64,000 bases of DNA from contig JAUIKO010000001.1 of the NCBI GenBank assembly GCA_030430755.1, forward strand, positions 248,001 through 312,000. Direction: 5' to 3'. This stretch comes from Fimbriimonadia bacterium. GTDB lineage: Bacteria > Armatimonadota > Fimbriimonadia > Fimbriimonadales > Fimbriimonadaceae. A program made the translations under genes and the position numbers. Every line of letters starts with the position of its first letter. Position 1 is the first letter of the stretch. Positions 17,738-25,918 of the stretch are shown piece by piece. A model generated the notes under the pieces. The model saw only the letters and a list, made by a program, of their open reading frames with translations. It was not told the origin of the DNA and searched no databases.

Positions 17738-19504
17738 ATGAAAAAATTTTCCCTTAATCTTGATCCTCGATTAAAATCTCAGCTGAGTGCTCAAAAGCAC
17801 TCATTAACATTAGGACTGATCTGTTCGTTGATAGGTTCTGGCCTTTCGACACTTGTTGATGTATTATGTGCAAAATATTCTATACAGGCTATAAGAACAA
17901 GGGATCTGGAGTTATTAGGCCAGATTAGTTTTTCAGTGATTCTGCTATATGGTATTAAGTACTGGTTTACACGAGGACAGAGCTATTTTTTAAATAAAGC
18001 TGAATCTCAATTAACTTCTCAGTTAAGGCTAGACCTCTTTACCAAACTGCAAAAATTGCCTATAGGATATTTTCAGAAAAAAAGATCGGGTGGACTGCAG
18101 AGTATTCTGACAAACGATTTAAATGTATATACAAGTGCTATATCTGTGATTAAGACAGCGATTGATGGTCCAATTAAAGTGATTTTAGGGTTTGGAACGA
18201 TTGCTATTATTCAGTGGGAACTTGCCATAGCCGCTCTTCTGGTGATGCCTTTAATGATTATTGTCATCCGCAAAAATAGCAGGCAAATGCGATCTATTCA
18301 GAGAGAAGTTCAAGAAAGACTCGAAGATATGAATTCTGTTATGCAGGAGTCCTTGCAAGGGATTCGAGTGATTAAATCATTTGGGTCTGAGGATAGAGTT
18401 GTAAAGCGTTTTAAGAAGTTGACGGATCGATCCTTAAGTTCACTCTTGAAAAGTGCTCATAAGATTGCCATCTTAAGACCTACACTTGAATTAATCGGGG
18501 CTTTTGGGTTATCTCTAGCGATCTATTTTTGTGGACATTTAGCGTTTGCAGGCCAATTGACCGTTGATAATCTTGCAGCCTTTCTTACAGGATTAAATAC
18601 TATCAATCAGGCGACAAAAAATTTAGGATCCATTCATCAAACAATAGCACAGATTCAAGGTGCAATAGATAGGATATATGAAAATATTTTTGATGTTCCT
18701 GATGAAGCAGCATCTAAACCTAGTACACGGTATATTGAAGCTCCATCTGGAAGAATAGAATTCAAGAATGTCAGTTTCACCTATCCGGATGGAACCGTTG
18801 CTTTACAGAATGTAAGTTTTGTATTAGAGCCTAAAACTTCTATTGCATTAATTGGACCAAGTGGGGCTGGGAAAAGTACAATCGTGGATCTTATTTTAAG
18901 GTTTTACGATCCAACCGAGGGTGTAATAACATTTGATGGTGTAGATATAAAAGAGCTAGACTATCGATGGTTACGAAAGCAGATGAGCGTTGTCCCTCAG
19001 CAGACATTTTTATTTAGTGGAACGATTGCTGATAATTTACTCTTTAGTGTTCCTAAGAAGCAAAAAGCGATCACTCAGGAGCAAGATATGAGAACAGCGC
19101 TTAGGTTTGCCAATGCAGAAACCTTTGTCGATGAATTGCCTAGTGGATTGAATACGGAGATAGGGGAGAGGCATGCTGGTCTTAGCGGTGGCCAGGCGCA
19201 AAGGATAGCTATTGCTAGAGCTTTAATGCGAAACCCTAAGTTGTTAATTTTAGATGAAGCCACGAGTAATTTAGATCCTGTAAGCGAGCAAGCGGTGCAA
19301 AATGCTGTAGAGAATATTATTGAAACGAAGACATGTTTCTTTATAGCTCACAAATTAACGACTGCATCAAGAGCTCATCAAATACTCGTGCTAAGAAAAG
19401 GTCAGATTATTGAAAAAGGGTCTCACGAAACCTTGATGGAAAAGGAAGGAATCTATAAATCCATGTACGATGCATATACAAGCGGCATGATCCATGGATT
19501 ATAA
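17738..19504 (+). CDS. MsbA-like ABC exporter (fused membrane and ATPase domains)
   Basis: A half-size exporter working as a dimer in the inner membrane. The transmembrane domain occupies about 1-320, with six predicted helices. The coupling-helix area includes the Q-E-S-L-Q-G-I-R-V-I-K-S-F-G motif typical of MsbA/LmrA-type exporters. The ATPase domain starts near 340, with Walker A G-P-S-G-A-G-K-S-T, Q-loop V-V-P-Q-Q-T, signature L-S-G-G-Q-A-Q-R and Walker B L-L-I-L-D-E-A-T-S-N-L-D. Lipid A core or another lipid is the likely cargo by family, but drug or peptide export cannot be excluded. Probably cotranscribed with asnS and the ATPase that follows. Confidence 0.9.
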   Translation: MKKFSLNLDPRLKSQLSAQKHSLTLGLICSLIGSGLSTLVDVLCAKYSIQAIRTRDLELLGQISFSVILLYGIKYWFTRGQSYFLNKAESQLTSQLRLDLFTKLQKLPIGYFQKKRSGGLQSILTNDLNVYTSAISVIKTAIDGPIKVILGFGTIAIIQWELAIAALLVMPLMIIVIRKNSRQMRSIQREVQERLEDMNSVMQESLQGIRVIKSFGSEDRVVKRFKKLTDRSLSSLLKSAHKIAILRPTLELIGAFGLSLAIYFCGHLAFAGQLTVDNLAAFLTGLNTINQATKNLGSIHQTIAQIQGAIDRIYENIFDVPDEAASKPSTRYIEAPSGRIEFKNVSFTYPDGTVALQNVSFVLEPKTSIALIGPSGAGKSTIVDLILRFYDPTEGVITFDGVDIKELDYRWLRKQMSVVPQQTFLFSGTIADNLLFSVPKKQKAITQEQDMRTALRFANAETFVDELPSGLNTEIGERHAGLSGGQAQRIAIARALMRNPKLLILDEATSNLDPVSEQAVQNAVENIIETKTCFFIAHKLTTASRAHQILVLRKGQIIEKGSHETLMEKEGIYKSMYDAYTSGMIHGL

Positions 19505-19519
19505 AACGAGAAACGGAGT

Positions 19520-20302
19520 ATGTCTAACATCGATCTTTTTAAACTAAGTAAAGATATTACAGAAATACGTTTAGAAGAAGTGGTGCTAGGATATCACGGT
19601 ATTCAGATTAAAAATAAATTCTCTTTTAATATAAAACCTGGAAGCATGGTAGGTGTACTTGGTTCTAATGGATCTGGAAAAACTACATTTTTAAAAACAC
19701 TTGCGGGAATTATTCCAGTTTTATCGGGGGATGTTATCATTGACAGGTGTCCACTGCAAAGTTTAGCAAACAAATGCCGTGCTAAAATTACTAGCTACTT
19801 ACCTCAGATAGATAATCAATATGTTGATTTTTCTGTTCAATCTATGATTTATATGTCGAGATATGCTTATCAGAATCATATCGGCGAGAAAGATTTTTCG
19901 ACGGAACTACTATATTCGATTCTGGATTATTTTAATCTATTATCTCTAAAAGATAAACCAGTGAGACATCTGAGTGGCGGTCAATTTCAGAGAGTATTAT
20001 TAGCCAGGCATTTAATGCAACAGGTTCCCATCCATTTTCTTGATGAACCAAGTAATCATCTGGATCCATATTATCAAGAACTATTACAGAAAAGTATTCG
20101 TTCTTTACGAGAAAATCATCATACTATTTTTATTTCAACACATCAATTGGATTGGGTCATTGAAAATTGTACACATGCAATCATCATGAATGAACATATT
20201 CCGAATATCTATGCTATGTCAGATTTAAATAGTGAGATTTTATTTCAGAAAATATTTTATTTATCATCGCACCATATTCATCATCCATTCATTGCAGATT
20301 AA
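19520..20302 (+). CDS. FecE/FepC-type ABC transporter ATP-binding protein
   Basis: ATPase resembling those of iron-chelate, haem or cobalamin importers. Walker A G-S-N-G-S-G-K-T-T, signature L-S-G-G-Q-F-Q-R-V and Walker B I-H-F-L-D-E-P-S-N-H-L-D, whose S-N-H-L-D form is typical of the FecE/BtuD/ZnuC group. Length 260 is normal. No FecCD permease or binding protein is adjacent. It starts 15 bases after the exporter gene. A perfect 8-bp inverted repeat (TAAGTTGA/TCAACTTA, 20300-20325) overlaps its stop but has no T-tract. Confidence 0.85.
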   Translation: MSNIDLFKLSKDITEIRLEEVVLGYHGIQIKNKFSFNIKPGSMVGVLGSNGSGKTTFLKTLAGIIPVLSGDVIIDRCPLQSLANKCRAKITSYLPQIDNQYVDFSVQSMIYMSRYAYQNHIGEKDFSTELLYSILDYFNLLSLKDKPVRHLSGGQFQRVLLARHLMQQVPIHFLDEPSNHLDPYYQELLQKSIRSLRENHHTIFISTHQLDWVIENCTHAIIMNEHIPNIYAMSDLNSEILFQKIFYLSSHHIHHPFIAD

Positions 20303-20414
20303 GTTGAGTTTACGATATCAACTTATGAAGGAGTCTTTCCAGGACCTGATTTATCAGACTTCCATGTATGAAGATGGGATCGAGTTATTTGGAGAGTGGT
20401 TTGTTATATTTCAT

Positions 20415-21098
20415 TTAATCAGAGTTGTTTTTTTCAAACAAACAGCTTTTAGAAATAGGGCACTGGTTGCATTTTGGATTTCTTGCAGTACATAGATTCC
20501 TACCATGGATAATAAGTTGTTGGTGATAGCTATTTCGTAATGGTTTAGGAATAATTTGAAGTAAATAATCATGTGCAGTATTAGCATCCATCTTTTCAGG
20601 AATAATCCCAAGACGTTTAGAAATTCGGTGAATATGTGTGTCTACCGGTATGAGATCCATACCAAGACCAAAAGTAAGTACAATGGTGGCTGTTTTAGGT
20701 CCAACTCCTGGGAGTTGCTCTAGCCACTGACGTGCTTTCAAAGGTTCATATTCTGATAAAAAATGAAGTGAGTAATCTCCCGTTTTTTCATAGATCATCT
20801 TAAGAGATTGAAGAATGTTTTTCGTTTTTGTCGGAGCTAATCCAACAGCTTTGACTTGTTCTAAGATATTTTGATAGCCTGCTTGAACCAGCTTTTCCCA
20901 AGTGGGATATTGGATCCTTAATTGATCAAAGGTAGGGAAGGTAATTTTATCATTACTGTTTTGACTTAAAATGCAGCTAATAAGTTCTTCCATGGCATCG
21001 TAATTCCGAGTAGGGTTCTGTTTCCCATAAAATTCATAAAGAGTTTCTAATAGGATTTTTATATTATTCGGGTTCATGGTGGTTCTTATTTGCTCCAT
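20415..21098 (-). CDS. nth: Endonuclease III
   Basis: Base-excision repair glycosylase/AP lyase for oxidised pyrimidines. The helix-hairpin-helix L-P-G-V-G-P-K-T-A carries the catalytic lysine K135, and V-D-T-H carries D153. The [4Fe-4S] cluster ligands C203, C210, C213 and C219 have the standard C-x6-C-x2-C-x5-C spacing. Length 227 is normal. Convergent with the FecE-like ATPase gene. Confidence 0.95.
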   Translation of the reverse strand: MEQIRTTMNPNNIKILLETLYEFYGKQNPTRNYDAMEELISCILSQNSNDKITFPTFDQLRIQYPTWEKLVQAGYQNILEQVKAVGLAPTKTKNILQSLKMIYEKTGDYSLHFLSEYEPLKARQWLEQLPGVGPKTATIVLTFGLGMDLIPVDTHIHRISKRLGIIPEKMDANTAHDYLLQIIPKPLRNSYHQQLIIHGRNLCTARNPKCNQCPISKSCLFEKNNSD

Positions 21099-21250
21099 CT
21101 TATAAGTTTATTTTATATGAAAATTTGTTGGAGGTGATGTAAGGTTTGGAGATGTTCAACGTGAAATAGTGATATCGTGTTTAAATTACCTCCTGAAATG
21201 ATATAATAATGTTATTCGTGTAATTATCCTTTATGGATGAGGGGATTATC

Positions 21251-22978
21251 TTGTCAGTAGAAAAGTTTAGAGAGTTTATTGAAAAGTCTGGTTGTTCATT
21301 AGTTATTGGAGTCTTTATTGCGCTAGTATTTATTTTAAGTGCTGCTAGTTTTAGTTGTGGTAGATCGAATCCAAGTATAGCAAATCAATCTAATATTATA
21401 ACTACTATAGGTACTTATGATATTGATGGAAATCTAATTGAAAAAGAGTCGAGATCGGATAATGATCCTAAGAGAATGCTAACAAATATTCAAGAGAATG
21501 TAAAAAAATCAGTCTCTGATGCTATTGCTTTAAAATTTGGTATTGAAAAGAATATTGATTTTTCAGATGAAACAGTATTAAAAGAAGAGAGTAGAAGAGT
21601 TGAAAAATCTCTAGAGTTTTATATTTATATTCTTAAACTACAAGGGAAAATACAAGATACTAAGAATCAACAAGAAGTTGATAAAGCTTTGAAAGAAGCC
21701 TTCAAAGTCGATAGAAATGAGTTTATCCATCGCTCTGTAGATAGATTGAAACAAGAACTTGCGCATCCTATGTTTAGGCAAAAAGCACTTGCTTCGAGAG
21801 CAAAAGATTTAATTGAACAAGCTTATGCTAAAAAAATAACTGTATCTGATGAAGAATTAAGAAAAAGTTATGACATGTATTATTTTGATGAGATGAGTTT
21901 TTACCATGATACAACTTCGAAAGAATCTGCACTAGATTTAGCAGAAAAAGCCTTGAAGGAATTGAATAGTGGTGTTGATTTTCATAAAGTAAAACAAAAA
22001 TATGTCCCTGGTTATAAGATGGATAGTAAGAACCTTGAAAAACATCTTATCTCTTATTCACGCAAAGATTTAAATTCAGAAAAAGAAGGCAAGAAAACCT
22101 TACTTGAGTTAAAGGAAGGAGAGCTGTCAAAAGTGATTACTCAGTTTGGTACTCCGCATATTTATAAGTTGGTAAGAATTGAGAATAAGCTACCTGAAGA
22201 CTATGCTAAAGAGAAAAATAAATATAAATCAGAATATATTTCTAAAATAGCAAAAGAGAAAGTCAAAAAAGAGTTAGAAGACTACGAAAAAGAGTTTAAA
22301 GTAGAGTGGAAATCACCTGTCTATACTCTTCTTGATCAGTTTGAACAACTTAAAAAACATGGTTATAATGATCAGGATAAGCAGAATAGAATAGAATCTT
22401 TAAATAAAATATATCAGGAGAGCTCTGAACTTGCTTTGAAACCAGAGAATGGTAAAATTCCAGGACTGATTCGATATGTAGCATTAGATGATCTCTGGAA
22501 GAAATTTTCTGAAGAGGAAAAGAAGTCACGAGTTGATGATAAAACAGGGTCTATTTCATTTCTTTTAGAATATTTAGAAAATGTAGAGCTACGATTAGAA
22601 TTGACCGAATTATATAAATTTAAAAAAGATAGTCAAGCTGGTGCAAGTCTATTAGAAGCTGCAAGAAATAATGGTGCTCTTGATCATATTGGGCAAAGAA
22701 ATTATATTAAGATCCAGCAAATGATTGAAGACTTAAAGAAAGAGAATCTCATTACAAAAGATGAAGAAGCAAGTGTTTTAATTGAATTAAAGCGTTGGGC
22801 AGAAGATAAAAAAGAACAAGACTTAGCTCAAGAAGAGATGAGAAGAAAACATGAAGAAGAAATAAAAAAAGAAGAAGCAGCTCGCGCAAAGGAAAAGAAT
22901 CAAGAAAAGAAATCGATTCAATCTGATAGTAAATCCAGTGATACTAATGCGGGTTCTCAATCGACTTCTAAATCATGA
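21251..22978 (+). CDS. Membrane-anchored SurA/PpiD-like parvulin foldase
   Basis: An exported chaperone or peptidyl-prolyl isomerase. One N-terminal transmembrane helix (about 15-37, LVIGVFIALVFILSAASF) is followed by a SurA-N-like helical region. A parvulin-type domain (roughly 200-330) ends G-E-L-S-K-V-I-T-Q-F-G-T-P-H-I-Y-K-L-V, a recognisable form of the rotamase end strand. After it comes a long helical, Lys/Glu-rich tail. The frame opens at ATG 21233, but GAGGGG lies 6 bases before the TTG at 21251, so I take TTG as the start. The protein would fold exported proteins, which matters in a genome with so many signal-peptide proteins. Confidence 0.8.
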   Translation: MSVEKFREFIEKSGCSLVIGVFIALVFILSAASFSCGRSNPSIANQSNIITTIGTYDIDGNLIEKESRSDNDPKRMLTNIQENVKKSVSDAIALKFGIEKNIDFSDETVLKEESRRVEKSLEFYIYILKLQGKIQDTKNQQEVDKALKEAFKVDRNEFIHRSVDRLKQELAHPMFRQKALASRAKDLIEQAYAKKITVSDEELRKSYDMYYFDEMSFYHDTTSKESALDLAEKALKELNSGVDFHKVKQKYVPGYKMDSKNLEKHLISYSRKDLNSEKEGKKTLLELKEGELSKVITQFGTPHIYKLVRIENKLPEDYAKEKNKYKSEYISKIAKEKVKKELEDYEKEFKVEWKSPVYTLLDQFEQLKKHGYNDQDKQNRIESLNKIYQESSELALKPENGKIPGLIRYVALDDLWKKFSEEEKKSRVDDKTGSISFLLEYLENVELRLELTELYKFKKDSQAGASLLEAARNNGALDHIGQRNYIKIQQMIEDLKKENLITKDEEASVLIELKRWAEDKKEQDLAQEEMRRKHEEEIKKEEAARAKEKNQEKKSIQSDSKSSDTNAGSQSTSKS

Positions 22979-22996
22979 GTAGAGGACTAGCATAGC

Positions 22997-23701
22997 ATGA
23001 CGGAACAGAGCGATAAAAGTGTTTTACATGTCATTGCTAGTCCGATAGGCAACTTACTGGATTTGTCTGATCGATCAAAGCAAATATTATCAAATAGTAA
23101 ACTTTGGATTGTAGAAGATACCAGGGTAAGTCATAAATTACAGAATGCTTTAAATACAAAAGCAAAAATGCTTGTGTTGAATGATCACACTCCGGATTAC
23201 AAAAGAAGTCAGTATATATCAGAAATCCAAGATGTATCAGAATCGGTACTTCTTTCTGATGCAGGAACGCCAGGCATTAGTGATCCTGGTGCAGAGCTGA
23301 TTAATGATCTATGGAATACTCATGTAAAAATAATAGGTATTCCTGGTCCAAGTGCAGTTACTTTACTCCTCTCAGTATCTGGTTTTTATGCACAACGTTT
23401 TGTGTTTTTAGGATTTCCTCCTCGAAATTCAGGACCTATAACGCAACTATTGACGCCATACATTGAGAGCACTATGACTTTAGTTGTATTTGAGTCACCT
23501 CACAGAATTGCAAAATTCTGCGAAACAGCACTTCATGTGTTAGGAAATAGACGGATATGTATTGGAAGAGAATTGACTAAGATTCATGAAGAACTTACTC
23601 GCTGTCAACTTCAGGATGTGGATATTATTTCTAAAATACCTTCAAAAGGTGAACTTGCTTTAGTCATTGAAGGTTATCGAAAAGGTACTAGTCTGGAGTA
23701 A
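22997..23701 (+). CDS. rsmI: 16S rRNA (cytidine1402-2'-O)-methyltransferase
   Basis: Methylates the ribose of C1402 in the ribosomal P site. Family motifs are clear: A-S-P-I-G-N-L-L-D-L-S at the N-terminus, L-L-S-D-A-G-T-P-G-I-S-D-P-G, I-P-G-P-S-A-V, F-L-G-F-P-P-R and V-F-E-S-P-H-R-I. At 234 residues it lacks the C-terminal 40-50 residues found in many homologues. It starts 18 bases after the foldase gene and probably shares its transcript. Confidence 0.95.
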   Translation: MTEQSDKSVLHVIASPIGNLLDLSDRSKQILSNSKLWIVEDTRVSHKLQNALNTKAKMLVLNDHTPDYKRSQYISEIQDVSESVLLSDAGTPGISDPGAELINDLWNTHVKIIGIPGPSAVTLLLSVSGFYAQRFVFLGFPPRNSGPITQLLTPYIESTMTLVVFESPHRIAKFCETALHVLGNRRICIGRELTKIHEELTRCQLQDVDIISKIPSKGELALVIEGYRKGTSLE

Positions 23702-23786
23702 AGTATAGATTTCAGTATGATTGTTCTATAATTCAGGTATTATTTAAAAGATATAAGATACTATTCTTTATAAAACAGATACTATT

Positions 23787-24668
23787 ATGGGATCCTTATA
23801 TCATACAATAAAAAGAATACCACTCGTCCTTTTTACGGCTTGTCTCTGCTCCATTTTATTTCAGCTTTCATATCCTTCTTCAGAAGAGGCTGTGAATTCT
23901 GACATCGTTTTATCATGTCAGGTAGATATCGAAAGTTCTCTTCCATTAGTCAAACATAAAGATATTGACTTTCTTGAAAATATTATTTCAAATAGTAGTG
24001 ATGATATTCATCATATTCAATATAAGATGAATGCGGATCTGCATGATATTCATACACTAAAGAGAGCTATAGAAGAGATTCAATTTGATGACTATGGCAT
24101 ATCAGAAAGTGTAGAGGGGAGAATTTGTGAGATTATAGAACATTCAGAAATAGATGAATTAAAGTTGGTTTTTTTAATTATAGATATCTGTATCAGCAAG
24201 CGTAAATTAATACTGTTACAATCACGTCTTGCAACAAAATTATATCATCTTTACGAACAGTTCATGGAACAAAATCCTGAAACTATAAAAGAAGTTGAGT
24301 ATTTATGCATAGGAAATACATTATATTCTGATAAAAGAGGTGTTGAAGAAAAATTAAAGTCTATCTATATAAGAATAAATGAAAAGTTGCTAGAGAGTAA
24401 AGGCATTCTTGTTGAAAATATCACTAAAATTCTGTCAAAAGATTTAGATGAACTAGATCATCTGAATAAGAAAAGTATTGTATATTATCCGAGTAATGCT
24501 TTAGAAGTGGATGATATCGCGTCTCTACTCGATCGATATTTATACCCACGTATGTCAAGAAATGATCTGATGCAGTTTGGCTGCTTTATATTAGTAGTTC
24601 TGCTTTATTCACTTTATCAGCATTCAGAAGAAGAGGATCAGTATGAATATCTGAATGAGTATATTTAA
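23787..24668 (+). CDS. Exported K-R/L-Y family protein A1 (unknown function)
   Basis: 293 residues, first of five paralogs in a row. The N-terminal signal or anchor (IPLVLFTACLCSILFQLSYP, about 11-30) has a basic residue ahead of it. The shared domain covers about 85-235. A helix with I-I-D-I-C-I-S-K-R has its K-R at 138-139 and is followed by L-Y-H-L-Y-E-Q. Then E-Y-L-C-I-G replaces the E-Y-x-x-I-G block, and N-I-T-K-I-L-S-K-D-L-D-E-L is the closing block. The C-terminus has a second hydrophobic segment (LMQFGCFILVVLLYSLYQH, about 265-283) and ends E-Y-I. That second helix is absent from the other members. I know no family with this combination. Envelope location is inferred. Confidence 0.8.
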   Translation: MGSLYHTIKRIPLVLFTACLCSILFQLSYPSSEEAVNSDIVLSCQVDIESSLPLVKHKDIDFLENIISNSSDDIHHIQYKMNADLHDIHTLKRAIEEIQFDDYGISESVEGRICEIIEHSEIDELKLVFLIIDICISKRKLILLQSRLATKLYHLYEQFMEQNPETIKEVEYLCIGNTLYSDKRGVEEKLKSIYIRINEKLLESKGILVENITKILSKDLDELDHLNKKSIVYYPSNALEVDDIASLLDRYLYPRMSRNDLMQFGCFILVVLLYSLYQHSEEEDQYEYLNEYI

Positions 24669-24816
24669 GTTTACTTCTATATTTCATCTGTAATCTGAGT
24701 AAAAACGAAGGTCTTATTTAATCGCCGGTTATACAAAACTTATGCAGTGATGATGAGCTGATGAGGTTTTGTAGAGCATATTTAATAGTAAAGTGTTGTT
24801 TTTACGGTTTCCTGTG

Positions 24817-24844
24817 GAAATATGTAATATTTACGAGTAGTGTT
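24817..24844 (+). promoter_or_regulatory. Upstream element shared by two paralog genes, copy 1
   Basis: A 28-bp stretch ending TTTACGAGTAGTGTT closely matches 28407-28434, allowing small gaps. In both places it ends exactly 33 bases before the start codon of a closely related paralog. Duplicated together with its gene or kept as a regulatory site. TTTACG could serve as a -35, but no matched -10 is shared. Confidence 0.5.
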
Positions 24845-24876
24845 CTGTATATTGTTATTGGTAGTCTTTATGGATA

Positions 24877-25737
24877 ATGATGTTAAATAGTAATATTATT
24901 AAAAAAATGTTATGTTTATTTACGATCTTATCAGGAATTCATTTGAACCATGCCACGATTCAGTATGATTTAGATACTTTATTTCAGCATGATCTTTTTG
25001 AAGCGTATCCCCGGGAGGATTTTGATTTAAATCGTTATTGCGATGCTTTAGATAGATTAACCACTAAATATCATCACAGAATATATTCAGAACAGATAAG
25101 TTTGATGAGAGCTAACGAATTGCTTTTAGATTATGATTATCCTGAGATCTTTTTCTCAGATTCTGAAATCGATAAAATTCATCACTTTTTAGATCAATCA
25201 GAAGAAAGTGAACGTTTTACTAAAGCTTCTATAATAATAGATATTTGTTTTCGTAAACGTCAAACCGTTCTGGCTTGGACACATGCATTAACGAACCTAT
25301 ACTATATATTTGAACAAAGATGCAGCGAACAAGATCACTCGGATGAAATTTTTAGAAGTGTTTCAGCTGCATTATATAAAAAAACTGCAAGTTTAGACTG
25401 TAAATTAAAAAATGAATTTATAACACTTAGTTATTTATTAGAAAACACATTATCTTTACATATAGTGAATATAGATGAAATTCTGGATATGAATGAAAAA
25501 GATGTTGCATCAAGTGATCATGCGTTATTTTTGAAACCACTTATAGAAGTGTACGATACTTGCTCGTTAAGTGAATATTCAGAAATAATATTTACAGCAG
25601 ATTCTCACGAACTTGAAGAGTTTGATAATAATTTCGCAGATCCTGTATGGAATGGATTTGAGGAATTTTTAGAAAATATAGTTGATAGTGAAGCTAATGA
25701 TCAGAGTTTTATTCAATTTTTTTCTCATCCATCGTAA
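24877..25737 (+). CDS. Exported K-R/L-Y family protein A2 (unknown function)
   Basis: 286 residues. A Sec-type signal (IIKKMLCLFTILSGIHLNHA) precedes cleavage near H-A. The shared domain is complete: P-E-I-F-F at 89-93, I-I-D-I-C-F-R-K-R with K-R at 127-128, L-Y-Y-I-F-E-Q, a phenylalanine variant of the E-Y-x-x-I-G block (E-I-F-R-S-V), and V-N-I-D-E-I-L-D-M-N. The last 70 residues are acidic. It is the nearest relative of the protein at 28467: signal, D-L-F-E-A-Y/D-I-F-D-V-Y, K-R position and closing block align without shifts. The start could be the first or second ATG of ATGATG. Confidence 0.82.
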   Translation: MMLNSNIIKKMLCLFTILSGIHLNHATIQYDLDTLFQHDLFEAYPREDFDLNRYCDALDRLTTKYHHRIYSEQISLMRANELLLDYDYPEIFFSDSEIDKIHHFLDQSEESERFTKASIIIDICFRKRQTVLAWTHALTNLYYIFEQRCSEQDHSDEIFRSVSAALYKKTASLDCKLKNEFITLSYLLENTLSLHIVNIDEILDMNEKDVASSDHALFLKPLIEVYDTCSLSEYSEIIFTADSHELEEFDNNFADPVWNGFEEFLENIVDSEANDQSFIQFFSHPS

Positions 25738-25918
25738 TAACTTATGATTTGAAAATATTCTGAGAAATAGAAGTGTTGCTTTAGTCAGGACATATATATG
25801 GTTATTTATCTCCATTAATCCTGCATATTTATATTTAAATATGTGCAATAATAAACATGAAAAGATATCATATGCAAGTATTGTTCATTGGATATCTTTC
25901 TTGATTAGAGATGAGATA

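Noticed and set aside
20232-20495. 87-codon frame across the end of the FecE-like gene
   Set aside because: Overlaps two recognised genes in other frames and has no ribosome site or motif.
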